Shown here: positions 1-8,598 of the stretch, piece after piece
Layout of the letters: each line of letters begins with the position of its first letter
How positions within the stretch are numbered: the first letter of the stretch is position 1
Source of the DNA: Rossellomorea vietnamensis
Lineage (GTDB): Bacteria > Bacillota > Bacilli > Bacillales > Bacillaceae_B
NCBI RefSeq assembly: GCF_025398035.1
Contig: NZ_CP104558.1
Location: 3,606,001 to 3,670,000 of the forward strand
Reading direction: 5' to 3'
Length of the DNA stretch: 64,000 bases
Made by a program: the position numbers and the translations under genes
Notes under the pieces: model-generated
Told to the model about the DNA's origin: nothing
What the model saw: only the letters and a program-made list of their open reading frames with translations
Databases searched by the model: none

Positions 1-637
1 CAGGGATTTTTTTAATCATCTTATCTTTATTAAATAATGCTATGCCCGTAATTCCCACACTTTCATTGGATAGCTGCTTTAAGATTGGCAGATAAGGTGT
101 CTGACCTTCCTGGAAATAATCATAGATGAACATATGAAGATTGGTTGCAGGCAATTCCCTTCGTGAGATATTATGTTGAATCAAATTGGATAGATATGTA
201 CCATTTCCCCTTAACCCATAATTCCCTTTAATGAGCTCTCCGGCTTCCCCTTCCGTCACAGTCAGAAAGAGCCTTGCCCCCACACTCGCATCCCTTTGAA
301 GGGAATCACCGATATCGATGATCCCCTTCTTGGCAAGCTCCTCACCGATCAAAACGACGTCAAGGCTTCCACGGACCAGGGGCTGCTGTGATCTTCGTTC
401 CAATTTCTCGAGCACTTCCCTCGTAGATGAGGCTTCTGCTGACAGCGTCCCATTTTGAATCGATTTATCGGCTAAGTAAATCGGGAAGAGGGCCGTCCCC
501 CTGATCCTATCTTCTCCTACATAGTCGTAGGCTTTCCCTGTTTCGATATATAAATCATCCAGGATTTCCTTCTCCACACACCCTGTCAGTAATAAGAAAC
601 AAATGAGAATAGCTGTGAGTAAACATGTATGTTTCAT
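1..637 (-). CDS. Ger(x)C-family spore germination lipoprotein, 3' part missing
   Basis: This is the C subunit of a nutrient germinant receptor, a lipoprotein anchored on the outer face of the spore inner membrane. The translation from 637 begins with a lipoprotein signal peptide whose lipobox LLTGC ends at Cys20. The following residues, including YVGEDRIRGTALFPIYL and the later GNYGLRGNG, fit the Ger(x)C N-terminal domain. The gene runs off the left edge after about 212 codons; full-length members have roughly 350-400. Its ATG overlaps the end of the B-subunit gene by 4 bp, so the two are probably translationally coupled. Which germinant it serves cannot be read from the sequence. Confidence 0.9.
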   Translation of the reverse strand, partial: MKHTCLLTAILICFLLLTGCVEKEILDDLYIETGKAYDYVGEDRIRGTALFPIYLADKSIQNGTLSAEASSTREVLEKLERRSQQPLVRGSLDVVLIGEELAKKGIIDIGDSLQRDASVGARLFLTVTEGEAGELIKGNYGLRGNGTYLSNLIQHNISRRELPATNLHMFIYDYFQEGQTPYLPILKQLSNESVGITGIALFNKDKMIKKIP

Positions 638-1722
638 TGTTTGTTCCTCACTTTCTTCATGATGATCACAAGCAATAGAAGAGCAGGAATGTAAAAATAG
701 TTAATGTAAAATCCAATCTGCCCTGATACCGTATTCAGGAAATTCACTTGTTTCCTGTCAGCGAAAAATGTGAGGGCGGATAAGCATAACAGGCATACGA
801 TGAATAATGTATGCCTGTGCCTCAGTGGAGTCATCCGTTTTAAGATTCTGCTGGCACACCATATCGCAATACATACGTTGGGAAGGATGATCAAGCACCA
901 ATTGGCAATACCGATATACTCAAATCGTTCCACAAACGGCATTTCGACGATCTTCCACATGGAGAGGGTCGCCCAGACGGTCTTTTCCAGTTGTTTCTGA
1001 CTGAAAAACGCGAAAGAAACAATGGCTAAGATCGTATAAAGGGTAGTGGTCGTAAATAGCGCCCAATGGGCATATTTTTGAGATTTCTTTGCCTCTTTCA
1101 CAAAAGGGTAAAGAAGTAAAATGGATTCATAACCTAAATATGTCAGGGACATGTTCTTGGTAGAAATCAACAGATCCTTCACGGTATGATCAAAGACGGG
1201 CAGGATATTTCTAAAGTCTGCATATTTAAAGGTGAAGGCAAACGTTAATATGAGATAACTCGGAAGAAAGATCCCGAAAAAGGCCGTTCCGGTCACGGTC
1301 CGTACCCCTCCGTTGACAATATAGTAAACAAGCACGAGAAAGAGCAATGAAAAGAAGAACGTACTCAATCTTGGATACATCCACACCTGCAATACCTCGA
1401 TATACGTACGCATAATGGTAATCACAAGCAAGCTGAAATAGATGACAAAGAAGAGACTGAATACTTTCCCAAGCCACTTCCCGAATACAAGAGTGTGGGC
1501 TGATACGAGATCTCCATCCACTCTATTTAAGATTTGATACATGATAAACATGATAACGTGAGTGAAAAGACCTGCAAGAATGACAGAAATCCATCCATCA
1601 TAGCCAGCATTTTTTGAAATGATGCGCTGGAATCCAAGGACCCCGGCCCCCACCTGAATGGCGTGAATGAGAAAGAAGACCATGAACGGCGATATTTTTC
1701 TTCTATCCGGAATCGGCTGCAT
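634..1722 (-). CDS. GerAB/GerKB-type germinant receptor B subunit (permease-like)
   Basis: Integral membrane subunit of a germinant receptor, of the APC-like endospore germination permease family. The protein of about 362 residues is almost entirely hydrophobic, with around ten membrane segments, and starts MQPIPDRRKISPFMVFF. A longer reading from 1738-1740 is possible, but it would put the ribosome-binding site GGAGGTGA inside the coding sequence. That site lies six to seven bases before the ATG at 1722, so I take 1722. It follows the A-subunit gene after 17 bp and overlaps the C-subunit gene by 4 bp, the normal A-B-C order. The B subunit is known to contribute to germinant recognition; the ligand here is unknown. 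Confidence 0.93.
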   Translation of the reverse strand: MQPIPDRRKISPFMVFFLIHAIQVGAGVLGFQRIISKNAGYDGWISVILAGLFTHVIMFIMYQILNRVDGDLVSAHTLVFGKWLGKVFSLFFVIYFSLLVITIMRTYIEVLQVWMYPRLSTFFFSLLFLVLVYYIVNGGVRTVTGTAFFGIFLPSYLILTFAFTFKYADFRNILPVFDHTVKDLLISTKNMSLTYLGYESILLLYPFVKEAKKSQKYAHWALFTTTTLYTILAIVSFAFFSQKQLEKTVWATLSMWKIVEMPFVERFEYIGIANWCLIILPNVCIAIWCASRILKRMTPLRHRHTLFIVCLLCLSALTFFADRKQVNFLNTVSGQIGFYINYFYIPALLLLVIIMKKVRNKQ

Positions 1723-1739
1723 TTGATCACCTCCAACCA

Positions 1740-3245
1740 TTATTCATCGATATCAAGCTTTTTCTTCCCTTCAGACGGACGGAACCTGAACGGTTTCTTC
1801 GTGCGCAGATATTCCGGCCGGCCGCCTTGTCTGCTGAAGGGAAGGCGAATGAGTGCATCTTTCAAGTCTTTTACCCGTGGTGGGTAAATAGGTTCCAAGA
1901 ACGGTCTGCCGAGAGACGTCAATTGCAGGAGATGTCCCATCAGAAGGCAGAAGCAATAAACGATCCCAAGCAGTCCCCAAAGTTGTGCGAACAATAAGAA
2001 GGGAAAACGAAGTAGACGAATCGTATTACTCATCCGGTAAACGGGAGTGGTAAAAGAAGCGAGGGCAGCAAGTGCCACTAATATGAGCAGAACGTTACTC
2101 GTGATCCCCGCTTCAACGGACGCCGTCCCGATGACGATACCTCCAACGATACCGATTGTCTGACCGACCTTCGTCGGAAGGCGTGCCCCTGCTTCCCGCA
2201 GCAGCTCGATCGTCAACTCAAGAAACAATGCCTCGAGAATGGGAGGCAGAGGGATCTCCTGTCTTGAAGTGATGAGTGTCGCCATTAAATCCTTCGGTAT
2301 GAGCTCATAATGATAGGTCAAGGCAGCAACATAAATGGGTGTGATCAAAATGGAGAATGCTACGGCAAATACACGAACCAGACGCAGGAATGAAGAAATG
2401 AAGAAATTCAGGAAATAATCTTCATATGCGCTAAAAAACTCTACGAGAGTGGTCGGTCCGATCAGAGCATGCGGCGATCCATCCACCATGATGGCAATTT
2501 TACCCTCGGCGAGTACGGACGCTACCCTGTCAGGTCGTTCCGAGTCCAATAGCTGCGGGAAGGGGGACTTGCCATTATCGGCAATCAGCTGTTCAATGAA
2601 TGAACTGTCCATGATTTGATCAAAGTCGATATCCCGTAATCGCTGCCGGACCGTATTGACGTTTGCTTCATCTGCCAGTCCATCAATATAGAGCAGCACC
2701 ACCCGGGTATGGGTGAGTGTTCCGAGATTGAATTCTTCCACTAGCATTTCCTTGATGGGCAGTCGCTTTCTGAGCAGGTTCAGGTTATCACTGAGAGACT
2801 CTACGAATGCCTCCTTGGGTCCGACGACACTGAACTCCACTTCCGGCTGAGAGACTTTCCTGCCCATTTCATTCTTCGTCGCGATGAAGGCAAATTTTCG
2901 GTTGGAAGCATCCATTGTCAGGAGGGTATATCCGTTATACAGCTTCTGTTCGATTTGGGTTTCATCTGTGGAGATTTGAATATCCAATACAGGAACCAGT
3001 GTTTTTAGATCATCGAAAGAGTGAAAATCCTTTGAAAGCAAGGAAGGAAGGACATCCTCCTGCAGGATCTTTCCATCAATCAACGTCGTGACGAAGTGCA
3101 GACTGAACTTCACCCCTGTATGGGGATTCTGGTAAAAGGCCTGTTTATAATCGGCAGATTTCTCCGCTTCCTTTTTCAGACTTTCATATGATTGCTTTTT
3201 ACTGTCCTTATCGCTGTTTTTTTTGTTCTTAAAGAATGAAAACAT
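1740..3245 (-). CDS. GerAA/GerKA-type germinant receptor A subunit
   Basis: A subunit of the receptor, 501 residues, normal for the family. A charged, Lys-rich N-terminus and a soluble domain of roughly 280 residues are followed by the conserved SPFPQLLDSERPDRV region, then by four to six membrane segments containing the family signature around LPPILEALFLELTIELLREAG. The start at 3245 has a good site, GAGGGATT, about eight bases upstream. It is the first gene of a minus-strand A-B-C operon. Germinant receptor operons are usually transcribed in the forespore by sigma-G; I could not identify a convincing sigma-G promoter in the 100 bp upstream. Which paralogue (gerA, gerK or another) it is remains open. 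Confidence 0.93.
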   Translation of the reverse strand: MFSFFKNKKNSDKDSKKQSYESLKKEAEKSADYKQAFYQNPHTGVKFSLHFVTTLIDGKILQEDVLPSLLSKDFHSFDDLKTLVPVLDIQISTDETQIEQKLYNGYTLLTMDASNRKFAFIATKNEMGRKVSQPEVEFSVVGPKEAFVESLSDNLNLLRKRLPIKEMLVEEFNLGTLTHTRVVLLYIDGLADEANVNTVRQRLRDIDFDQIMDSSFIEQLIADNGKSPFPQLLDSERPDRVASVLAEGKIAIMVDGSPHALIGPTTLVEFFSAYEDYFLNFFISSFLRLVRVFAVAFSILITPIYVAALTYHYELIPKDLMATLITSRQEIPLPPILEALFLELTIELLREAGARLPTKVGQTIGIVGGIVIGTASVEAGITSNVLLILVALAALASFTTPVYRMSNTIRLLRFPFLLFAQLWGLLGIVYCFCLLMGHLLQLTSLGRPFLEPIYPPRVKDLKDALIRLPFSRQGGRPEYLRTKKPFRFRPSEGKKKLDIDE

Positions 3246-3363
3246 ACTAATCCCTCATGTCCGATGTATGGTCTATCCTGTAGTGTTACCGAAAAAAGGA
3301 GAATTATGAAAAAGGAAGGGGGGAGAGGAAAGAATACGTAAAGTGCTCATGAAAATCAGCATA

Positions 3364-3396
3364 GAAAAAGCCGGAAAGGGGGATGCCCTTTCCGGC
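3364..3396 (-). terminator. Rho-independent terminator after the siderophore-binding protein gene
   Basis: On the minus strand the inverted repeat AGCCGGAAAGGG / CCCTTTCCGGCT (3370-3396) is followed by a U-tract. It lies just beyond the stop codon of the gene ending at 3403. Confidence 0.85.
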
Positions 3397-3402
3397 TAAC
3401 GT

Positions 3403-4362
3403 TTATTCCTGTTCCAGGAAATACTTTTCAATATCATCGAGCATGGCGTTTGCTGCCAGGACTCCGCCTGCCGTGTTCCAAATCGCATCACTTACTTCAT
3501 ATACTTTGTCTTGTTTTGCTACTTCAAGGTTTTTGAACAACGGATCGTTCAGCCAATCTTCAGCAAGTTTGTTCGCTTCGCCGTCGCCGGTTTCATATGT
3601 GAAGTAGAAGAGGACATCTCCGTCCATTGCCGGGATGCGTTCTTTCGTGACACCCTTTTCAGCGAAGTCATCTACATCCTGACCTTCAGGACGGGCGAAC
3701 CCTAATTGATCCAAAATCACACCTGAGAATGAATCTTTATGATATATCCTTACGTCTCCAGCTAAAAAGCGGACCATGGAAACTTTTTGATTCAGTTTAT
3801 CACCGAGTTTCCCTTTCAGATCTTCGATTCGCTGATCGTACTCCGCTAAAACTTCCTGACCCTTTTCTTCTTTGTTCAGAGCTTTGGCATATAATTCGAA
3901 GTTTTCTTTCCAGTTACCGCGTAACGTTTCAGCCATGACCGTTGGAGCGATGTCCTTCAACTGGTTGTACTGCTCTTCCTGACGCATTTTGTTCCCGATA
4001 ATCAGGTCCGGTTGAAGCTTTGCGATGGCTTCCATGTTTAATTCGCTCTCTGTCCCGACGACTTCAACGTCTTTCATCTTGTCGGCGATGTGGTCATACC
4101 AAGGATCACCAGTCCACGATTGAACGGCACCGACGGGGGTGACACCCATGGCAAGGAGGGCCTCGGTTCCTTCATTTGTAAGGATGACGACTTTCTTTGG
4201 CGTTCCTTTGATTTCCGACGTACCCATTGCATGTTTCACTGTATACGTTTCTTCATTGGCATCATTTCCTGCAGACTCCTCTTTTTCTTCTTTATTTCCG
4301 CAGGCAGCAAGAAATAGAAGCGTAGAAATCAACAGTAAAGATAGTAAGCTTTTTAATTTCAT
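3403..4362 (-). CDS. yfiY: Iron-siderophore ABC transporter substrate-binding lipoprotein (YfiY-like)
   Basis: Extracytoplasmic binding protein that captures a ferric siderophore and delivers it to the permease encoded divergently at 4576-6621. From the ATG at 4362 there is a lipoprotein signal with lipobox LAAC ending at Cys21, then a periplasmic-binding-protein fold of the FecB/FhuD type: KKVVILTNEGTEALLAMGV near the start and a C-terminal lobe ending in YEVSDAIWNTAGGVLAAN. The upstream in-frame ATG at 4407 is rejected because AGGAGGA lies seven bases before 4362. Two Fur boxes upstream predict iron repression. The YfiY assignment (schizokinen/arthrobactin type) rests on remembered similarity and on the YusV/YusU neighbours, so the ligand is an inference. 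Confidence 0.85.
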   Translation of the reverse strand: MKLKSLLSLLLISTLLFLAACGNKEEKEESAGNDANEETYTVKHAMGTSEIKGTPKKVVILTNEGTEALLAMGVTPVGAVQSWTGDPWYDHIADKMKDVEVVGTESELNMEAIAKLQPDLIIGNKMRQEEQYNQLKDIAPTVMAETLRGNWKENFELYAKALNKEEKGQEVLAEYDQRIEDLKGKLGDKLNQKVSMVRFLAGDVRIYHKDSFSGVILDQLGFARPEGQDVDDFAEKGVTKERIPAMDGDVLFYFTYETGDGEANKLAEDWLNDPLFKNLEVAKQDKVYEVSDAIWNTAGGVLAANAMLDDIEKYFLEQE

Positions 4363-4391
4363 ATGTAGATCCTCCTGATATATTTTATCGG

Positions 4392-4406
4392 TGATAATGA
4401 TTATCA
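4392..4406. promoter_or_regulatory. Fur box 1 (perfect 7-1-7)
   Basis: TGATAATGATTATCA matches the Bacillus 7-1-7 Fur consensus TGATAATnATTATCA at every defined position. It is 30 bp upstream of the binding-protein gene and should repress it, and possibly the divergent operon, when iron is plentiful. Confidence 0.93.
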
Positions 4407-4455
4407 TTTACACTCATAATGGTAGTTGAGAAGGTTTTCATTGTCAATACCTAAA

Positions 4456-4470
4456 TGATAATGATTTTCA
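4456..4470. promoter_or_regulatory. Fur box 2
   Basis: TGATAATGATTTTCA has one mismatch to the 7-1-7 Fur consensus. It is closer to the permease gene at 4576, so each divergent transcript appears to have its own Fur site. Confidence 0.85.
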
Positions 4471-4575
4471 AAGTCATTGACGCTCCTTTTATTCTTCTTT
4501 AAAATAGAAAGGGAAGACAGTACGTGATGGTTTAATTGATTCCTTTCCTTTAAGGAAAAGAAAGGTTAGCACATA

Positions 4576-5562
4576 ATGAAAATTCAAAAAAAGCTTCTTT
4601 TATTTATAGGAACATTCCTTTTTCTTATCCTGTGTATCGGAATCAGTATTGTATACGGATACACGGATACAAGTTGGCGAACAGCCATCGAGGCTTTTTC
4701 CAACCCGACTGGATCGACGGAGCATATCGTGCTTCAGACCATCCGGTTACCAAGGGCGCTGATTGCGGCGGCAGTCGGTGCATCCCTTGCGATTTCAGGG
4801 GTTTTGATGCAAACGTTGACCAATAATCCCCTCGCTTCTCCAGGGATTTTCGGAATCAATGCAGGGGGAGCTTTTATGGTGGTCGTAGCGGTTACGCTCT
4901 TTGGCATAACCAATCTTCAATCCTTTACGTGGCTCGCGTTTCTTGGTGCTGCCATTGCAGCGGTCGGCGTATTCGTCATCAGCTCCGCAGGGGATAAAGG
5001 CTTGACACCGATGAAGCTGACACTTGCAGGAGCGGCGATCACCGCTATGTTTTCTTCCTTTACACAGGGATTGCTTGTCTTGAATGAAGCGGCACTGGAG
5101 CAGGTGTTATTCTGGCTCGCGGGATCTGTCCAGGGAAGAAGCCTGGATATATTGAGCGGTGTCTTTCCATATATAGTGGCTGGCTGGATTCTTGCTCTCT
5201 TCATTGCCGGCAAGATGAATATCCTCGCCATGGGTGAAGATGTGGCGAAAGGGCTAGGCCTGAAAACGAATGTGATCAAATTCCTTGCTTTGATGGTTGT
5301 CGTCCTCTTGGCGGGTGGTGCCGTCGCCGTTGCCGGTCCCATCGGTTTCATCGGAATTGTCATTCCCCATTTAGCAAGGAAGATCATCGGGGTGGACCAC
5401 AGGTGGCTGATCCCTTTCTCGGGACTTCTCGGAGCGATCTTATTACTGGCTGCCGACATTGGAGCACGTTACATCATCATGCCCCAGGAAGTGCCAGTCG
5501 GTGTCATGACCGCCATCATCGGGGCACCATTCTTCGTGTATGTGGCAAGGAAGGGGTTTTAA
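4576..5562 (+). CDS. yfiZ: FecCD-family siderophore permease, subunit 1
   Basis: Membrane permease of an iron-siderophore importer. The 328 residues contain about nine to ten hydrophobic segments and FecCD landmarks: RLPRALIAAAVGASLAISGVL, NPLASPGIFGINAGG, and the ATPase-contact and C-terminal region GPIGFIGIVIPHLARKI. The start is preceded by AAAGG at a workable distance. It heads the operon permease-permease-ATPase-reductase-yusU and lies three bases upstream of the second permease, indicating a heterodimeric channel. The Fur box at 4456 predicts iron repression. The FecCD family is certain; the YfiZ label depends on the accompanying YfiY-like protein. Confidence 0.88.
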   Translation: MKIQKKLLLFIGTFLFLILCIGISIVYGYTDTSWRTAIEAFSNPTGSTEHIVLQTIRLPRALIAAAVGASLAISGVLMQTLTNNPLASPGIFGINAGGAFMVVVAVTLFGITNLQSFTWLAFLGAAIAAVGVFVISSAGDKGLTPMKLTLAGAAITAMFSSFTQGLLVLNEAALEQVLFWLAGSVQGRSLDILSGVFPYIVAGWILALFIAGKMNILAMGEDVAKGLGLKTNVIKFLALMVVVLLAGGAVAVAGPIGFIGIVIPHLARKIIGVDHRWLIPFSGLLGAILLLAADIGARYIIMPQEVPVGVMTAIIGAPFFVYVARKGF

Positions 5563-5565
5563 CCG

Positions 5566-6621
5566 ATGAATCGATTTATAGGAAAACGATGGCTACAGGA
5601 CCGTGTTTCGATGCTCGTTGATCTTTCAGCACTTAAAAAAATAACCATCCTGGGTTTGATTACATTCCTGGTTCTGATCATGAGTACAGGAATAGGGGAC
5701 TTGAAGATGGCCCCATGGAAGGTGATCAGTGTCTTCTTTGGAGGGGGGACGAGCCTGGAGCACCTCGTGGTGACGTCATTCCGCCTCCCGCGGATCCTCA
5801 TCGCACTGCTTGCCGGGATGGCGTTGGCCGTTGCAGGTGGAATCCTTCAAGGGATGATACGCAACCCCCTTGCTTCACCGGACATCATCGGTATCACAGG
5901 AGGAGCGGGAGCGGCTGTCGTAGCCTTCCTGACCCTTTTCAGCAATGATGATAATACGTTGATGGTCAGCATTAAATGGCTGCCGGTTGCTGCATTCATC
6001 GGCGCGACAGTCATTGCCTTTCTGGTTTACTTTTTAGCCTGGCGAAAAGGGGTATCGCCTGTCAGACTCGTTCTGATCGGTATTGGCATCTCGGCTTTGA
6101 CTCAAGCCTTGACGACGTTGCTTATGATACTCGGCCCGATTTACAGGGCCAGTCAGGCAAATATCTGGATCACGGGTACAGTGAACGGTTCCGACTGGCA
6201 GGATGTGTGGATCCTGCTTCCCTGGAGCCTGGTCTTTATCCTGTTAAGCTTCTTTATTACCCGGCAGCTGAATATACAGGAACTAGGCGAAGAAATTGCC
6301 ACTAGTGTAGGAGGCAATGTTCAACGGCAGCGGTTCTTTCTCCTCCTCATGTCAACGGCGTTAGTGGGGGGAGCCGTCGCATTCGCCGGTGGAATCGGCT
6401 TTGTAGGCTTGATGGCTCCCCATATGGCAAGGAGGATGGTCGGTTCTTCTTTCGGGGCACTGCTTCCGACTGCAGCCCTGATCGGCGGGATCCTCGTCAT
6501 GGTGGCAGACTTGATCGGCAGGACACTTTTCCTTCCACTCGAAGTCCCGGCCGGTGTCTTTACGGCAGCAATCGGCGCACCGTATTTTATCTATCTTTTA
6601 TTCAAAACAAGAAATTCTTAA
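5566..6621 (+). CDS. yfhA: FecCD-family siderophore permease, subunit 2
   Basis: Second membrane subunit of the importer, 351 residues. It carries the same landmarks as its partner: SFRLPRILIALLAGMALAVAG, NPLASPDIIGITGGAG and GGIGFVGLMAPHMARRM. The N-terminus has an extra cytoplasmic stretch of about 25 residues. It starts three bases after the first permease stop with only a modest purine-rich site (AAGGAAGGGG), suggesting coupled translation. The paired permeases and the single ATPase gene downstream give a complete ABC importer. YfhA is the expected partner of YfiZ; the symbol is inferred from that pairing. Confidence 0.87.
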   Translation: MNRFIGKRWLQDRVSMLVDLSALKKITILGLITFLVLIMSTGIGDLKMAPWKVISVFFGGGTSLEHLVVTSFRLPRILIALLAGMALAVAGGILQGMIRNPLASPDIIGITGGAGAAVVAFLTLFSNDDNTLMVSIKWLPVAAFIGATVIAFLVYFLAWRKGVSPVRLVLIGIGISALTQALTTLLMILGPIYRASQANIWITGTVNGSDWQDVWILLPWSLVFILLSFFITRQLNIQELGEEIATSVGGNVQRQRFFLLLMSTALVGGAVAFAGGIGFVGLMAPHMARRMVGSSFGALLPTAALIGGILVMVADLIGRTLFLPLEVPAGVFTAAIGAPYFIYLLFKTRNS

Positions 6622-6636
6622 AGGAGTTGGCCATAG

Positions 6637-7455
6637 ATGAGTGACGTACTACAAACGAAGGATTTGACTCTATCTTACGGGGAACGGACGATTATCGATG
6701 AATTGAATATTGACATTCCACAAGGGGAAATTTCGGTCTTCATCGGCGGGAACGGCTGCGGGAAATCCACGCTTCTCCGTTCCATCGCCCGTCTGCTTAA
6801 GCCGAAGCATGGATCGGTCCTGTTGGATGGGGAGGCGATCTCGCGTTTATCAACGAAGGAAGTCGCTCGTAAAATGGCCATTCTCCCTCAATCCCCAACG
6901 GCTCCAGAAGGGCTGACGGTCCTTCAGCTCGTCAAGCAGGGGCGCTACCCTCATCAGACCTGGCTCAAGCAATGGTCACAGAAAGATGAAGAAATCGTCC
7001 AGGATGCGTTGAAAGCAACGAAGATGGAGGAGCTGCAGCACCGGAAAGTGGATGAGCTATCGGGAGGGCAGAGGCAGCGTGCGTGGATCGCCCTGACACT
7101 CGCCCAGGATACAGACATCATCCTTTTGGATGAGCCAACGACGTATCTTGATATGACCCATCAGATTGAGATACTGGATTTATTATTCGAACTGAATGAG
7201 AAAGAGCAGCGCACCATCGTCATGGTCCTTCATGACCTGAACCTTGCCTGCAGATACGCCCATAATATCGTAGCGATCCGGGATAAACAGATCTATGCTC
7301 AAGGAAAACCTGAAGAGGTGATCAGCTGTGAGCTCGTGAAAAATGTGTTCGATATGGACTGCCAGGTATCCCGGGACCCATTATTCGGCACACCTTTATG
7401 CATCCCGTTCGGTAAAGGACGATGCATCTTGAAAGACGCAGTGGAGACAGGATGA
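6637..7455 (+). CDS. yusV: Iron-siderophore ABC transporter ATPase (YusV-like)
   Basis: ATP-binding subunit that powers siderophore import. Walker A is GGNGCGKS at residues 37-44, the signature LSGGQRQR is near residue 141, and Walker B is ILLDEPT with a downstream LHDLN H-loop. The 272 residues fit the FepC/FhuC family. The ribosome-binding site AAAGGAG is well placed. In B. subtilis YusV is a lone ATPase shared by several siderophore permeases. Here it sits directly behind its likely permeases and just upstream of a yusU homologue, which both supports the assignment and shows a more complete ancestral-looking cluster. Confidence 0.9.
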   Translation: MSDVLQTKDLTLSYGERTIIDELNIDIPQGEISVFIGGNGCGKSTLLRSIARLLKPKHGSVLLDGEAISRLSTKEVARKMAILPQSPTAPEGLTVLQLVKQGRYPHQTWLKQWSQKDEEIVQDALKATKMEELQHRKVDELSGGQRQRAWIALTLAQDTDIILLDEPTTYLDMTHQIEILDLLFELNEKEQRTIVMVLHDLNLACRYAHNIVAIRDKQIYAQGKPEEVISCELVKNVFDMDCQVSRDPLFGTPLCIPFGKGRCILKDAVETG

Positions 7456-8207
7456 ACACCCTCACCGAACAGCAGTGGGAGATCTTGAGGAAATACCGTT
7501 TTCATGCGTCCGCCCCTGCTTTGAAAGGGGAAGAGGCAACCTCATTCCTGGATGGTGGAAAAATGAACGCCTATTTATCCCAGCGTCGCTCCCTGATCGG
7601 GACGGACGACCTTAAAGTGGCAGCCTCCTTATTCATGAAGCGCTATGCGTTTGTAGCAGCAATGGGTTTAATGACCATGACTTACTGGAATAAGAAATTG
7701 AATCTAAAGCCTGAAAACCTCATCATGGTCGATGGGGAGAAAAATGGCTTATGGATGCCTCAATTTCACTTGAAGGATGCATCGGTGACGGAGTTTACAT
7801 CCCTAGAGGAAAAGAAGACGTTCATTCAATCCATTTTCCGGGATCATCTCAATCACGTGATTCAGTCGATTAAAAATGCCACAAAGCTATCGAACCTGAT
7901 TCTTTGGGAAAACATCGCCGTATATGTATTCTGGATATTTGAGAGTGATGACTTCCTTTTAAACGAATGGACGGGGAGCGGGCGTGATGACCAACTGCGG
8001 ATGCTCCTGTCAGATGAAAACAGCTCATGGTTCGGCAGCTATCACCGAAATCCACTGGCGAGATATTATAGCAGGAAAGTAAATATAGAGGGCATGGCTG
8101 AAAAGGTGCGTGTCAGAAGAACATGCTGCTTTTCCTACAGGCTGGAGAACGGGGAACAATATCGCTGTAAAACTTGTCCGCAGACCTGTCTGGTTAAAAA
8201 GACCTAA
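7452..8207 (+). CDS. FhuF/FchR-type siderophore-iron reductase, [2Fe-2S] protein
   Basis: Probable cytoplasmic reductase that releases iron from the imported ferric siderophore. The start at 7452 overlaps the ATPase stop by 4 bp, giving 251 residues; an upstream in-frame ATG at 7422 lies inside the ATPase gene and has no ribosome-binding site. The C-terminus holds a Cys cluster: Cys225-Cys226, then Cys239-X2-Cys242-X3-Cys246. That layout (CC-Xn-C-X2-C) is typical of FhuF-like ferric reductases that bind a [2Fe-2S] cluster. The spacer of 12 residues is longer than the 10 in E. coli FhuF, and a fifth Cys is present. Operon position supports the role; no biochemical detail can be read. Confidence 0.82.
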   Translation: MNTLTEQQWEILRKYRFHASAPALKGEEATSFLDGGKMNAYLSQRRSLIGTDDLKVAASLFMKRYAFVAAMGLMTMTYWNKKLNLKPENLIMVDGEKNGLWMPQFHLKDASVTEFTSLEEKKTFIQSIFRDHLNHVIQSIKNATKLSNLILWENIAVYVFWIFESDDFLLNEWTGSGRDDQLRMLLSDENSSWFGSYHRNPLARYYSRKVNIEGMAEKVRVRRTCCFSYRLENGEQYRCKTCPQTCLVKKT

Positions 8208-8233
8208 TTCACATTTGCAAGGAGGCTAATGCA

Positions 8234-8497
8234 ATGAAGGAATTCCCTGAACAATTTGATGCGTTACTTGAAAAGTACACGGAACTGCTGGTGGGTGAAA
8301 CCGACGCCACCAAAAAAGAAATGGTGACACAATACGCTCTTTACTCATTCATCGCGAAGAACATGCCGGCACTGGTGAAACATTGGAATTCCCTCTATCC
8401 TGAAGGCAAGGATGAGATGAAACGGATCGTCGGGGAGATCAAAGAGATGAATGAAGCACACCGGGCGGAAATGAGCAGGAAGAAAACAGATGAATGA
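8234..8497 (+). CDS. yusU: YusU-like DUF2573 protein
   Basis: Small acidic helical protein of 87 residues, starting MKEFPEQFDALLEKYTELL, with no signal peptide or membrane segment. It resembles B. subtilis YusU (DUF2573), which lies beside yusV in that genome, and here again it closes the YusV operon. AAGGAGG lies eight bases before the ATG, and a terminator follows 16 bp after the stop. The function is unknown. Conserved linkage to the siderophore ATPase suggests a role in iron uptake or use, which is an inference. Confidence 0.8.
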   Translation: MKEFPEQFDALLEKYTELLVGETDATKKEMVTQYALYSFIAKNMPALVKHWNSLYPEGKDEMKRIVGEIKEMNEAHRAEMSRKKTDE

Positions 8498-8512
8498 CGA
8501 TACTGATTGAAA

Positions 8513-8546
8513 AAGTACCCTTTTGATGTGAATAGGGTGCTTTTTT
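8513..8546 (+). terminator. Terminator of the iron uptake operon
   Basis: Nine-base stem AAGTACCCT / AGGGTGCTT (8513-8521 with 8534-8542) followed by a T-run. Confidence 0.85.
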
Positions 8547-8564
8547 ATTGGGTCTACCCCCAAC

Positions 8565-8589
8565 AAAAAAAGGCAGACCCGAGTCTGCC
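8565..8589 (-). terminator. Terminator after the coat protein gene pair
   Basis: Minus-strand hairpin GGCAGAC / GTCTGCC with a four-base loop, followed by seven U residues. It ends the transcript of the coat genes at 8599-9221. Confidence 0.88.
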
Positions 8590-8598
8590 TTCCCTTCA

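Noticed and set aside
4917..5459. 180-codon open frame antisense to the permease gene
   Set aside because: It is a shadow of a strongly biased coding sequence. No start site or family resemblance is visible.
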